Assembly: GCA_944325535.1 (NCBI GenBank)
Contig: CALVAL010000007.1
Span: 1 to 43,910, forward strand
Direction of reading: 5' to 3'
Length of the DNA stretch: 43,910 nt
From: Candidatus Gastranaerophilales bacterium
GTDB lineage: Bacteria; Cyanobacteriota; Vampirovibrionia; Gastranaerophilales; Gastranaerophilaceae
The notes under the pieces are model-generated. The model was not told where the DNA came from and searched no databases. It worked only from the letters and a program-made list of their open reading frames with translations. Positions 22,549-30,948 of the stretch are shown one piece after another. Within the stretch, counting starts at the first letter, position 1; the number at the start of each line of letters is the position of its first letter. The translations under genes were made by a program, and so were the position numbers.

Positions 22549-23841
22549 CTATTCCTCAAATCTTGCAAAAACTTTGTTTATATTTTTCATATAAGCATTT
22601 GTATCAAAGCATTCTTCTAGATCTTGCTCTGTAATCTTCTCAATAACTTTATTATCAGATAACAAACCGGCTTTAAAGTCACCACCATTAAGAGCATTTA
22701 GAGCGTGGGCCTGTACAATTCTATAAGCATCTTCTCTAGAATAGCCTTTTTCCACTAATTTTAATAATACTTTTTGTGAATACACAACTCCACCATATAA
22801 TTGTGTATTTTTTAACATATTATCTTCATGCACTACAAGATTTTGCATAACATTATTGAATCTATGCAACATAAAATCTATTAATATTAATGAATCAGGG
22901 AAAATAATACGCTCAGCAGAACTATGTGAAATATCACGTTCATGCCAAAGATTAATATTTTCAAAAGCTGCAAGCATGTTTGAACGCACTACTCTTGCTA
23001 AACCACATAAATTCTCACATAAAACAGGATTTTTTTTATGAGGCATCGCCGAAGAACCTTTCTGATTTTTTCCAAAACCTTCTTCGACTTCCCTTACTTC
23101 TGTTTTTTGTAAATGCCTTATTTCAGTTGCATACTTTTCTACTAATGATGCTATTAGTGCAAGTTCAGAAAAAAACTTAGCATGTCTGTCTCTTGAAATT
23201 ATTTGAGTAGAAATTTTTGCAGGATTTAGCCCCAATATTTCACATGTAATAGGCTCTATTTCTACAGGTAAATTACTATAAGTCCCAACAGGACCTGAAA
23301 TTTGACCTACTAAAATTTCTTTTAATGAATATTCAAAACTATCTTTTGCTCTATTTAGCTCATCTAACCAGTTAAGAAGCTTAAACCCAAAGGTCGTCAC
23401 TTCAGCATGCACTCCATGAGAGCGTCCCATACATATAGTGTTTTTATACTTAAAAGCTAAATCTTTTATTGTAGCTATTAAATCATTCAAATCACTAAGA
23501 ATTATTTTTGAACTATCTTTAATTTGCAATGCAAATGCAGTATCAATTACATCAGAACTAGTAAGTCCCATATGTATGTATTTAGCATTTTCTTGTCCTA
23601 CTGACTCATTAACAGCAGTTAAAAAAGCTATTACATCATGCCTTACTTCTCGTTCAATTTCATCTATTCTTTCTACAGTAAAAGAAGCATTCGATTTTAT
23701 GTAATCTAGATTAACTTGAGGAACCATACCTAGTCTTGAATAAGCTTCACAAACAGCTAGTTCTACGTCTAAATAATATTTAAACTTATTATTTAATTCC
23801 CAAATCTTTTTTATTTCTTCGCGCGAATATCTATCTATCAT
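22549..23841 (-). CDS. purB: Adenylosuccinate lyase
   Basis: A 430-residue enzyme used twice in purine synthesis (SAICAR to AICAR, adenylosuccinate to AMP). Family signature GSSAMPHKKNP (about 262-272) is present, as is the catalytic histidine region GRSHGVHAEVTTFG and the TSSDVIDTAFALQ motif. Length and N-terminus (MIDRYSREEIKKIWELNNKF) are standard for the B. subtilis-type enzyme. A TATAAT lies only 8 bases upstream of the ATG on the minus strand, so the transcript may be nearly leaderless. The protease gene follows at once and probably shares the transcript. Confidence 0.96.
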   Translation of the reverse strand: MIDRYSREEIKKIWELNNKFKYYLDVELAVCEAYSRLGMVPQVNLDYIKSNASFTVERIDEIEREVRHDVIAFLTAVNESVGQENAKYIHMGLTSSDVIDTAFALQIKDSSKIILSDLNDLIATIKDLAFKYKNTICMGRSHGVHAEVTTFGFKLLNWLDELNRAKDSFEYSLKEILVGQISGPVGTYSNLPVEIEPITCEILGLNPAKISTQIISRDRHAKFFSELALIASLVEKYATEIRHLQKTEVREVEEGFGKNQKGSSAMPHKKNPVLCENLCGLARVVRSNMLAAFENINLWHERDISHSSAERIIFPDSLILIDFMLHRFNNVMQNLVVHEDNMLKNTQLYGGVVYSQKVLLKLVEKGYSREDAYRIVQAHALNALNGGDFKAGLLSDNKVIEKITEQDLEECFDTNAYMKNINKVFARFEE

Positions 23842-23863
23842 AATAATTAATTATATAATAAAT

Positions 23864-23887
23864 AAAGGAGGTTTTAAACCCTCCTTT
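23864..23887 (-). terminator. Terminator of the coiled-coil paralogue pair
   Basis: The stem AAAGGAGG / CCTCCTTT with an 8-base loop; on the minus strand it is followed by ATTTATTATATAA. It separates the paralogue pair from purB. Confidence 0.75.
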
Positions 23888-23893
23888 ACGTTT

Positions 23894-24262
23894 CTATTTT
23901 TTGAATATAGACTTCCAAAAATGAGTTTCAGACTCTATAGCTTTTTTCGTATTATCTCTTCTTTTTTGAGCTTCTTTTTGTCTTTTTTCAGCTTCATGCT
24001 GTCTTTTCTTTATAGCTTTTTGTCTTTCTTTTTGTTGTTTTTTTATTGCTTTTTCACGTTCTTTTTTCTGTTTTTCATATTGAGCTTGTCTAGCTTCACG
24101 TGCCTTACGCTGAGCTTCGGCTTGAGAATTTAATTTCTTTTCCCTTGTTGTAATTGGAGAAATCATCCTATCAACGAAATTCTGAAATCTTGACTCCGCA
24201 GCATTAGCAGCTAGCGATGACGTAAAAATAAGTATCATTAAAGCTGTCAAAAACTTTTTCAT
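23894..24262 (-). CDS. Exported lysine/arginine-rich coiled-coil protein (paralogue 2)
   Basis: A 122-residue protein with a signal peptide (MKKFLTALMILIFTSSLAANA, cut near residue 21). A short conserved segment follows (ESRFQNFVDRMISPITTREKK), then a long, extremely basic Gln/Lys/Arg/Glu helix (about 45-105), ending in THFWKSIFKK. It shares start, ESR(F/L).N(F/Y)V....SPIT..EK block and W.SI(F/L)K(K/R) end with the gene just upstream, so the two are tandem duplicates. The function is unknown; a periplasmic rod or surface-binding role is conceivable. Confidence 0.75.
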   Translation of the reverse strand: MKKFLTALMILIFTSSLAANAAESRFQNFVDRMISPITTREKKLNSQAEAQRKAREARQAQYEKQKKEREKAIKKQQKERQKAIKKRQHEAEKRQKEAQKRRDNTKKAIESETHFWKSIFKK

Positions 24263-24277
24263 TTAATAAATCCTCTC

Positions 24278-24592
24278 CTATCTTTTTAGTATAGAATTCC
24301 AATAATCTTTTTCTGCTTGTACAGCATCTTTTGTAGCTTGTCTTCTTGCTGCAGCCTCTTGCTTTTGTTTTTCTAACGCTGCTTGACGAGCTTCTTGTTG
24401 CTTTTTATACTCTTCTTGTTTAGCTGCATTAGCTTTTTGCTGAGCTTCTACTTTAGCATTAAAATCCTTTTCTTTTTGTGTAATAGGAGATAATTTTTTG
24501 TTTACATAATTTTCCAATCTTGATTCAGCAGCATTAACAACCATAAATGATGATAGTGCTACTAGTGTTAATAATGATAAAAACTTTTTCAT
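24278..24592 (-). CDS. Exported coiled-coil protein (paralogue 1)
   Basis: A 104-residue protein with signal peptide MKKFLSLLTLVALSSFMVVNA, the shared block ESRLENYVNKKLSPITQKEK, a Gln/Ala/Lys/Glu-rich helix (about 45-95), and the shared end DYWNSILKR. It is 15 bases upstream of its paralogue. The helix here is Ala/Gln-rich and near neutral, while in paralogue 2 it is strongly basic, so the pair has diverged mainly in the charge of the rod. AAAGGAG precedes the ATG. No known family was recognised. Confidence 0.77.
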   Translation of the reverse strand: MKKFLSLLTLVALSSFMVVNAAESRLENYVNKKLSPITQKEKDFNAKVEAQQKANAAKQEEYKKQQEARQAALEKQKQEAAARRQATKDAVQAEKDYWNSILKR

Positions 24593-24650
24593 ATAAAACT
24601 CCTTTCTTAATTAACTACACTAGACTGTGTAATATAATTGAGATTTTAAC

Positions 24651-24678
24651 TTACTTTTTTTCGTTTTTCAAGTATAAT
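24651..24678 (+). promoter_or_regulatory. Promoter giving a leaderless transcript
   Basis: TTACTT (24651-24656) and a perfect TATAAT (24673-24678) are 16 bases apart. The expected start site, about 7 bases after the -10, coincides with the ATG at 24685, and there is no Shine-Dalgarno. Confidence 0.6.
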
Positions 24679-24684
24679 GTATTT

Positions 24685-25404
24685 ATGAGTGTAGAATTAT
24701 TAGGATTTAATATTGACGATTTAACTTTTGAAGCGGGTATTGAAAAAGCAAAACAGCTTATAGATAGCCCTAAAGTTTCACAGGTAATTACCATTAACCC
24801 TGAAATGTTTCAGAATGCAGAAAAAGATCCTGCATTTGCTAATATTGTAAATAATGCAGAAATGGTTATTGCTGATGGGATTGGAATTGAGTTAGGACTT
24901 AGACTTACTGGCAAAAGAATTCAAAGAATTCCTGGCATAGATTTTGCAAAAAAACTCCTTAAAGAATCCGCTCAAAATAGTATTCCTGTAGCTATTATTG
25001 GTGCAAAAGAAGAGGTTATTACAAAAGCCGTAGAAAATCTAAAAAAAGAAATTTCAGGTCTAAATATTGTCTATTCACATAATGGATATTTTAACAACGA
25101 TGAAGAAATTTATTGCCAACTAAAAGCTAAATCTCCAAAACTTATTTTAGTAGCATTAGGCTCTCCAAGACAAGAAGAATTCATTTTTAATGCAAAAAAA
25201 GTTTTAAACCCAGCTTTAATGATAGGTATAGGCGGCAGCTTAGATGTTTGGTCAGGATATGTAAAGCGAGCACCTAGAATATTTCAAATACTTGGACTTG
25301 AATGGCTATATAGAACAGTTACTCAGCCATCAAGATTCAAAAGAATATTCCCAACATTACCAATGTTTTTAATAAAAGTTTTAACGTATAAAGATAAAAT
25401 ATAA
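24685..25404 (+). CDS. WecG/TagA/CpsF family glycosyltransferase
   Basis: A 239-residue GT26-family enzyme that adds N-acetylmannosamine(-uronic acid) or a similar sugar to an undecaprenyl-linked acceptor in teichoic acid, enterobacterial common antigen or capsule synthesis. Family marks: [48 protein letters not shown] and the hallmark [13 protein letters not shown]. The frame is open 46 codons further upstream, but that part is hydrophobic non-family sequence; ATG 24685 gives the standard start and fits the promoter. The C-terminus is slightly longer and basic-hydrophobic, as needed for membrane association. It is followed 13 bases later by transketolase. Confidence 0.93.
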   Translation: MSVELLGFNIDDLTFEAGIEKAKQLIDSPKVSQVITINPEMFQNAEKDPAFANIVNNAEMVIADGIGIELGLRLTGKRIQRIPGIDFAKKLLKESAQNSIPVAIIGAKEEVITKAVENLKKEISGLNIVYSHNGYFNNDEEIYCQLKAKSPKLILVALGSPRQEEFIFNAKKVLNPALMIGIGGSLDVWSGYVKRAPRIFQILGLEWLYRTVTQPSRFKRIFPTLPMFLIKVLTYKDKI

Positions 25405-25417
25405 GAGAGGAGAGGCA

Positions 25418-26251
25418 ATGCTCCAAGAAAATGAAAAAATTGAGCTTAAGAAAAAAGCTTGTAATGTAAGAATAAACATCCTTAAAATGGTAAATAATGC
25501 TAAATCAGGTCATCCTGGAGGTTCTCTATCTGGTGCGGATATTTTAACAGTATTATTTACTAAATCACTTAACATTCCTAAAAAATGGAATCAAGATGAA
25601 AATTTTGAAAATAGAGATAGATTTATTCTATCAAAAGGGCATGCATCGCCACTTTTATACTCTATACTTGCAGAAATTGGTATTATTGAAGAAGAAGAGT
25701 TAATGACTTTCAGAAAGTTTAAATCCAGATTACAAGGTCATCCTGCAAAAAATTATATTGAAGGTGTAGAGACTTCTACAGGATCATTAGGACAAGGACT
25801 TTCAATCGGATGCGGCATTGCATTAGGTCTTAAACTAAAGAATAATCCAGCGAATGTTGTTGTATATACTGGAGATGGTGAACTGCAAGAAGGTTCTTGC
25901 TGGGAAGCATTCATGCAAGCTGCTCATAGAAAACTCGATAATCTAATTGCAATTATTGATAGAAACAGACTTCAAATTGATGGATGCACAGAAAATGTCA
26001 TGGCACTAGACAATCTCAGTGACAAATTAAAAGCTTTTAACTGGGAAGTATTAGAAATTGATGGACATAACTTTGATGAAATATATAATGCAGTAGAACA
26101 AGCTAAAAAATGCAACAAACCTTGCGCAATAATTGCAAACACAACAAAAGGTAAAGGTTGCTCATTTATGGAAAATAAAGCAGAATGGCATGGTAAGGCT
26201 CCTAATAATGAACAATTAGAACAAGCTCTAAATGAACTTGAGGAGGCATAA
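25418..26251 (+). CDS. tktA: Transketolase, N-terminal (TPP-binding) subunit
   Basis: A 277-residue protein equal to the first half of a full transketolase. It has [15 protein letters not shown], the [13 protein letters not shown] histidine region, [14 protein letters not shown], and the thiamine-pyrophosphate motif [13 protein letters not shown] to DRNRLQ. It forms a heterodimer with a separate C-terminal (pyrimidine-binding plus C) subunit, as in many Firmicutes and archaea. Normally both genes are adjacent, but here the next gene is a small cysteine protein and no C-terminal subunit is in the window. AGGAGAGG precedes the ATG. It acts in the non-oxidative pentose phosphate pathway. Confidence 0.93.
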   Translation: MLQENEKIELKKKACNVRINILKMVNNAKSGHPGGSLSGADILTVLFTKSLNIPKKWNQDENFENRDRFILSKGHASPLLYSILAEIGIIEEEELMTFRKFKSRLQGHPAKNYIEGVETSTGSLGQGLSIGCGIALGLKLKNNPANVVVYTGDGELQEGSCWEAFMQAAHRKLDNLIAIIDRNRLQIDGCTENVMALDNLSDKLKAFNWEVLEIDGHNFDEIYNAVEQAKKCNKPCAIIANTTKGKGCSFMENKAEWHGKAPNNEQLEQALNELEEA

Positions 26252-26256
26252 AATTT

Positions 26257-26475
26257 ATGGATGGAATTCCAGTAAAAACTTGTCCTTTTTCTGAAAATAA
26301 AGTCTGTAATGATACTTGTCCACTATTTATTTCACCAGAAGAGCTAAATGAATTTGTAGTAGCAAGACTATCTTCAATTGGTGTTATTGATAGAGCTCAA
26401 GGAGAATGTTCATTGAAAATGCTAGCTCTTAGCCAAAGTAGAGTCGTATTTGAAAATACTAATACAAGAGGTTAG
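26257..26475 (+). CDS. Small cysteine-containing hypothetical protein
   Basis: A 72-residue protein with Cys at about positions 9, 17, 21 and 51 (KTCPFSENKVCNDTCPLF and GECSLKML). The C-x7-C-x3-C plus distal C arrangement suggests a small zinc or iron-sulfur site. GAGGAGG in the end of the transketolase gene serves it, and the two genes are 5 bases apart, so they are co-transcribed. The stop overlaps the convergent SpoU gene by 4 bases. The family is not recognised. Confidence 0.75.
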   Translation: MDGIPVKTCPFSENKVCNDTCPLFISPEELNEFVVARLSSIGVIDRAQGECSLKMLALSQSRVVFENTNTRG

Positions 26476-27212
26476 TTTTTAAATAATTTATATAAGACGA
26501 CTCCAACGGAAATACTTAAGTTTAATGATTCAACATTCTCTGACATTTCTATTGTTAAGTTTTGAGTAGCAATTTTTTTCAAATCATCACTTAGCCCATC
26601 TGCTTCTGAGCCAAACATCACAAGAATTTTCTCAGAAATATTTTTATAATCATTCAACCAAATTGATTTATCAGACTTAGGTAGTGTTGCTATTCTTTCA
26701 TATGTTCTAAATTTTGAACTCAACTCTTTAAAATCAGTTATTTCAAATACTGGAATTTTCCATAAATTCCCAACTGAAGATCTTACACACTTTGGATTAT
26801 ATAAATCTACTGTATCTCCATATAAAATTACAGCATCAGCTCCAAATGCAGCAGAGGTTCGTAAAATAGTTCCAAGATTTCCAGCATCTTTTATATTTTC
26901 CAATAAAATAACTTTATTATAATCATCTTTCCATAAATAATTACACTTTCTCGCAACTGCAACTGCTTTTGGAGGAGTCGTAGTTGAAGAAATTTTCGAA
27001 AGAACCGCCTCATTAGTTTCGATTCTTGATTTACAATCAGCAAAAAGTGAAGATTTATCATCTACAAAAATATGCAAAATTTCGATTCCTGCCTCTATAG
27101 CTTCCGCTATAGATTTTTCACCTTCTAGAATAAAAGAATCTATTCTATATTTTTTTTGCAAAAGTTTAGCAGTTTCTTTTACAAGCTCATTATTAACACT
27201 AGTTATTTTCAT
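26472..27212 (-). CDS. SpoU/TrmH family RNA 2'-O-ribose methyltransferase
   Basis: A 246-residue SPOUT methyltransferase. The N-terminal substrate-binding part (about 1-90: ITSVNNELVKETAKLLQKKY, FILEGEKSIAEAI) is like that of RlmB/TsnR-type 23S rRNA enzymes. The three SpoU motifs are intact: ENIKDAGNLGTILRTSAAFG (1), MFGSEADGLS (2) and ESLNLSISVGV (3), which make the knotted SAM site. The exact rRNA or tRNA target cannot be told. It overlaps the aminopeptidase gene upstream by 4 bases, so the two are coupled. Confidence 0.92.
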   Translation of the reverse strand: MKITSVNNELVKETAKLLQKKYRIDSFILEGEKSIAEAIEAGIEILHIFVDDKSSLFADCKSRIETNEAVLSKISSTTTPPKAVAVARKCNYLWKDDYNKVILLENIKDAGNLGTILRTSAAFGADAVILYGDTVDLYNPKCVRSSVGNLWKIPVFEITDFKELSSKFRTYERIATLPKSDKSIWLNDYKNISEKILVMFGSEADGLSDDLKKIATQNLTIEMSENVESLNLSISVGVVLYKLFKN

Positions 27213-28681
27213 AATAGTTCAAATTCCTTAAGCCATATTTTTTCTTGTTCATTAAGCATATCAAAATCTATCAATTTTTTCTCATACCCCATAGATGTAA
27301 AAGAACAAATTTTGTCGTTGCATTTATAACAAGAGTTTTCTAACCTTACCCCAAAAGAATTTGGATTATATAGACCTGGCTCAATAGTAAAAGTCATCCC
27401 ATTTTCGATTTTAGCTTTTGCAATTTCGTTCTGCGATAAATTTGGAGGTGCCTCATGTACATTTATACCTATTCCATGCCCTAGACCGTGTCCAAAGGTA
27501 AATCCATCAATTGCATTATCTAAAATTGAATGTGCTAAAGTATCAATTTCAAAGCCGGTTTCCTTATTGGAATTATAGGAATTTAAGAAAGCTTTTAGTA
27601 CCATAGTATAGACTCTTTTTTGCATTTCACTTGGAGATCCTTTTACAAAAACTCTTGTTATATCAGTTGCAAGTCCACTTTCATAATAGGCTCCACAATC
27701 AATCAACACTAAAGAGCCATCTTTTAAAATTTCATCTTTTGAATTCTTAGAGTAGTGTGCGAGTGCAGAATTTTTATCAATCGCGACTATAGAATTAAAG
27801 CTTAGAGATTTTGCACCATAATTTATAAATTCTTCTCTCAATCTTTCTGAAATATCATATTCTGATAAATTATCATTAGATAAGATATATTCTCTTGTAG
27901 CCTTTAAAGCTAAATCTGTTCGTTTAAAGGCATATTTATAAGCATCTAATTCATCACTAGATTTTATAGACATTATTTTCTTAACCTTTGAAAAATTATG
28001 AACTGGATTTTTTATCAAGCTATATTCATATGCATTTATAGAATTTTTATCAACTACAATCTCGCCTTCATAATTTTTCAAAAAAGCATAACAGTTACTT
28101 TTATCTTTAAATAAAACTTTCTGATCTTTATCAATAAATAATGTTGCCCAAATTTTAGCTGAACAATCCTTAGAAAAGTCTCTAAGTCCAGTAAGATATG
28201 AAACCTCTTCTAAGTTAGAAATATAGGTAGCCTTCTCAAAAATAATATTTTTTTCTACAAAAGCTTTTGAATAATCCTTAGAATGTTCTTCAACAAAATC
28301 ATTTACAGGATCACAATCAAGGAGTCTAATATTATATCCGCTAAACTTCTCCAATCTTGATTGAGAAACTTTTTTAGCTACTATTCCTAATTTTTTATTT
28401 GGATCAATCAATTTTTTGATTTCATCATCCTGATTTTGTCCAATTCTTAGTTTTACAACCTTGACTCCAACTTTCGCTTCATTATCAGCTTGAGTATGAT
28501 ACCTACCATCAACAAAAAGATAAATTCCATCATTAGTAATCAAAGCATCACCCGTAGAACCTGAAAACCCTGTCAAAACATATCTAGCATTTTCAGATAA
28601 CAAAGGATACTCCACAAGATACTCATTAGTGCAGCATATCAAAAGATAATCAAGATTTAAATTTCTTAGAAGCTTGTTCAT
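27209..28681 (-). CDS. M24 family Xaa-Pro aminopeptidase
   Basis: A 490-residue aminopeptidase P-like enzyme. The N-terminal creatinase domain (about 1-230) is longer than usual for bacterial PepP short forms. The catalytic domain has the five metal ligands: D in LVLIDCGAYY, D in ATDITRVF, H in FGHGLGHGIGINVHEAPP (which fits the M24B signature), E in TFTIEPGLY and E in GVRLENSCY. It removes N-terminal residues that precede proline. The C-terminus (GYEKKLIDFDMLNEQEKIWL) matches the usual end of this subfamily. It is the upstream partner of the SpoU gene. Confidence 0.93.
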   Translation of the reverse strand: MNKLLRNLNLDYLLICCTNEYLVEYPLLSENARYVLTGFSGSTGDALITNDGIYLFVDGRYHTQADNEAKVGVKVVKLRIGQNQDDEIKKLIDPNKKLGIVAKKVSQSRLEKFSGYNIRLLDCDPVNDFVEEHSKDYSKAFVEKNIIFEKATYISNLEEVSYLTGLRDFSKDCSAKIWATLFIDKDQKVLFKDKSNCYAFLKNYEGEIVVDKNSINAYEYSLIKNPVHNFSKVKKIMSIKSSDELDAYKYAFKRTDLALKATREYILSNDNLSEYDISERLREEFINYGAKSLSFNSIVAIDKNSALAHYSKNSKDEILKDGSLVLIDCGAYYESGLATDITRVFVKGSPSEMQKRVYTMVLKAFLNSYNSNKETGFEIDTLAHSILDNAIDGFTFGHGLGHGIGINVHEAPPNLSQNEIAKAKIENGMTFTIEPGLYNPNSFGVRLENSCYKCNDKICSFTSMGYEKKLIDFDMLNEQEKIWLKEFELL

Positions 28682-28718
28682 TAAAGAGCCTTCAAAATCA
28701 ACTTACAAATTAATGAAT

Positions 28719-28997
28719 CTATTCATCAATGTCAGTAAGTTTTATTAAATGCCATCCAAATTGAGTTTCTACAGGCTTTGAAATTTCACCTTTTTTTAGA
28801 GCAAAAGCAGCATCTTCAAATGGTTTCACCATCATTCCTTTACCAAACCAGCGTAAATCTCCCCCATCTCTTCCTGATGGACATTTTGAATATTCTTTTG
28901 CTAAATCTTCAAATGATACACCATTTTCTATGTCTAATAAAAGATTTTCTGCTTGTTCTTTTGTATCTACTAAAATATGACTTGCTCTAATTTTCAT
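28719..28997 (-). CDS. Parvulin-type peptidyl-prolyl isomerase
   Basis: A 92-residue stand-alone PpiC domain, E. coli PpiC size. MKIRASHILVDTKEQAENLL, FEDLAKEYSKCPSGRDGGDL, RWFGKGMMVKPFEDAAFAL and VETQFGWHLIKL are the parvulin blocks. It catalyses cis-trans isomerisation at Xaa-Pro bonds in the cytosol (no signal peptide). ATG 28997 was chosen over an in-frame start 15 codons upstream, because AAGGAGT lies 8 bases before it and the family begins there. It lies 37 bases upstream of the aminopeptidase, so it may share its transcript. Confidence 0.95.
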   Translation of the reverse strand: MKIRASHILVDTKEQAENLLLDIENGVSFEDLAKEYSKCPSGRDGGDLRWFGKGMMVKPFEDAAFALKKGEISKPVETQFGWHLIKLTDIDE

Positions 28998-29072
28998 ATA
29001 CAAATACTCCTTATTCAAATTTATACGATTTAATTCTAGCATAAAACATTAAAATATACAGCTTTATTCTTT

Positions 29073-30434
29073 TTATAGATTTTCCACATTTGTATAATCA
29101 ACTCCACCTACTGCATTATATAAAGATATAGTAGATATCACATTGTTAATTGTATAAGTAACATTTCTTTGTTTTACTAAAAGCAGACTTACTTGTGATT
29201 TCAACTCATATAGCTTAGAAGAATCACCTATATTAAACTGTTTTTCAGATAAGGCATGTTTTTCTTTTTCTAACTCTAAATCTTCTTGTGATTTTATAAG
29301 ATTAGCTTTAGCTGTTTTTGTCTCAACTAGAGCATCATTAACTTCTTGAATAGAAGTCAAAACTGTTTTTTTATACTTTTCTGCAGCTTTTTTATATTCA
29401 TATTTGTTTATCCTAAATCTTGCTAGCTTAGCTCCACCGGTAAAAATATCCCAGCTTGGCGCTATTCCTATATTTGACAAAAATGTTTCATTCGCAAACA
29501 TTCTATTCCAACGATAAGCGTTAAATCCAAGATTTCCATATAAAAAGAATTTAGGTAAAAAATCTCTCTTTGCAACTCTTACATCTAACCCTGCCTTTTG
29601 TGCGTATTTTTCTGAGCTTATTAAATCAGGACGATACTTTATTATAGTCATAGCCAAGCTATCTGGAGTATTAGGACAAGAAATAGAATCAAAATTTGAA
29701 TGTTCAATTTCCTTATCAGACTTCAATGCAAGTAAAGTTACTAACTCACTATTAATAACCTTTCTATCCTCTTTTATTTTATTTAAATCTTGTTCAAACT
29801 TTACTAAAATCTGTTTCTCGCTAAGAAGTTCATTTATAGAAGCTAGTCCGGCATTATATTTTTTTTCTGTCATTTTTACTATTTGAGTCTGTAATGAAAT
29901 AATTTCACTCAATATTTTTTCAGTTTCATCAGCTTTTATCAAATTATAATAGTTAGCACAAAAACTAGAAGTCAAATAAATATAAGTTGCGCGCTCTTGC
30001 TCAGAGACTATTTCCTTTTGCTTTTTGGCACTTTTTCTATTTAAATAATTTTGCCCCCAAATATCAATTTCATAAGACGCTCTTAATGGTAAAAACAGCT
30101 CATTTTGAGAATATTCAGGAATTATTACTGATCCGAATTCTGTTTGAGGCCCGCTTAGAACTCTAGAAAGACTCCCATCAAAACCTACTTGAGGAAGTTG
30201 ATTAGAACCTATCAATCTTATATTTTCTTCAGCTTGTTTAGTATTATATTCTGCAATCTTCAAATCATGATTATTATTATATAGAGTCTGCAAATGCCCT
30301 AATAAAATTTCATCATTATAATTTTTCCACCAAGGCATATTTATATAATCAAATTTATTTATTTTTTCAGCAGCCAATATAGGACTTGCAAATAATAATA
30401 AAATTAAAATTGTTAATAAATTTTTAAATGTCAT
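29073..30434 (-). CDS. TolC-family outer-membrane efflux protein
   Basis: A 453-residue outer-membrane factor. I start it at ATG 30434 (MTFKNLLTILILLLFASPILAA, signal peptide cut near residue 22) because the alternative further upstream would extend into the operator. The rest has the two OEP repeats: YNTKQAEENIRLIGSNQLPQ, ASYEIDIWGQNYLNRKSAKKQ, then YRPDLISSEKYAQKAGLDVRVAKRDFLPKFFLYGN and the closing coiled-coil helix. These form the trimeric barrel and tunnel that connect with EmrA-like adaptors. It is transcribed divergently from marR-emrA-emrB, so the locus encodes a complete tripartite pump. Presence of an outer-membrane factor implies a diderm envelope. Confidence 0.93.
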   Translation of the reverse strand: MTFKNLLTILILLLFASPILAAEKINKFDYINMPWWKNYNDEILLGHLQTLYNNNHDLKIAEYNTKQAEENIRLIGSNQLPQVGFDGSLSRVLSGPQTEFGSVIIPEYSQNELFLPLRASYEIDIWGQNYLNRKSAKKQKEIVSEQERATYIYLTSSFCANYYNLIKADETEKILSEIISLQTQIVKMTEKKYNAGLASINELLSEKQILVKFEQDLNKIKEDRKVINSELVTLLALKSDKEIEHSNFDSISCPNTPDSLAMTIIKYRPDLISSEKYAQKAGLDVRVAKRDFLPKFFLYGNLGFNAYRWNRMFANETFLSNIGIAPSWDIFTGGAKLARFRINKYEYKKAAEKYKKTVLTSIQEVNDALVETKTAKANLIKSQEDLELEKEKHALSEKQFNIGDSSKLYELKSQVSLLLVKQRNVTYTINNVISTISLYNAVGGVDYTNVENL

Positions 30435-30450
30435 CTTTACACTTATCCTT

Positions 30451-30474
30451 CTTGTGTTATTATAATAACACAAG
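30451..30474. promoter_or_regulatory. 24-bp palindromic operator over divergent promoters
   Basis: CTTGTGTTATTA is followed immediately by its exact reverse complement TAATAACACAAG. It lies in the 47-base gap between the TolC-like start (minus, 30434) and the MarR start (plus, 30482). The centre contains TATAAT on both strands (plus 30461-30466, minus 30464-30459), so one MarR dimer bound here would block both -10 boxes. MarR proteins typically bind such palindromes of 16-24 bases. Confidence 0.88.
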
Positions 30475-30481
30475 AAAAATT

Positions 30482-30940
30482 ATGGAACAAGAAATTTTAC
30501 TAAAACATAAAATTGGAATGAGAATATCTAGAGCAGGACTCTTATCAAAAGTCTTTGCGATACAGAGTTTTGCTAAAGACGGTTGTGAACTAAGACCTGA
30601 GCAATTCACAGTTTTAAATGCACTAAAAGAAAACGATGGAATGTATTTAAGACAACTTGCAAATATTACATATAAAGATAGATCTAATATAACTAGAATA
30701 GTATCCATTTTGGAAGAAAAAGGTTATTTAAAATCTTCTTTAGAAGCAGAAGGTCGACAGGTAAAAAAATTATATATAACTCAAAAAGGAAAAGATATTT
30801 GTGAAAGCTTACTGCCTACAATTTTAAGGATATGGAACACCTCAGTAGAAGGTCTAAGTATTGAAGAGGTAGAAAATTTTTTAAAAGTATTAGATAAGAT
30901 CGAAGATAATTTAAAAGAAAAAACATTTTTACAAATTTAG
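30482..30940 (+). CDS. MarR-family transcriptional regulator
   Basis: A 152-residue winged-helix regulator. Helices and wing are recognisable: LRPEQFTVLNALKENDGMYL, RQLANITYKDRSNITRIVSI (recognition helix), EEKGYLKSSLEAEGRQVKKL (wing) and YITQKGKDICESLLP. ATG 30482 follows the palindrome directly; an in-frame start 18 codons upstream would run through the operator and is rejected. It is the first gene of an operon with the EmrA- and EmrB-like genes (9 and 45 base gaps) and very probably represses both itself and the divergent TolC-like gene, released by a drug or phenolic ligand. Confidence 0.93.
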   Translation: MEQEILLKHKIGMRISRAGLLSKVFAIQSFAKDGCELRPEQFTVLNALKENDGMYLRQLANITYKDRSNITRIVSILEEKGYLKSSLEAEGRQVKKLYITQKGKDICESLLPTILRIWNTSVEGLSIEEVENFLKVLDKIEDNLKEKTFLQI

Positions 30941-30948
30941 GTGATATT

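Noticed and set aside
23921-24133. Phe/Ser-rich open frame on the plus strand
   Set aside because: It is the complement of the lysine/glutamine-rich codons of the exported coiled-coil gene and has no start signals.
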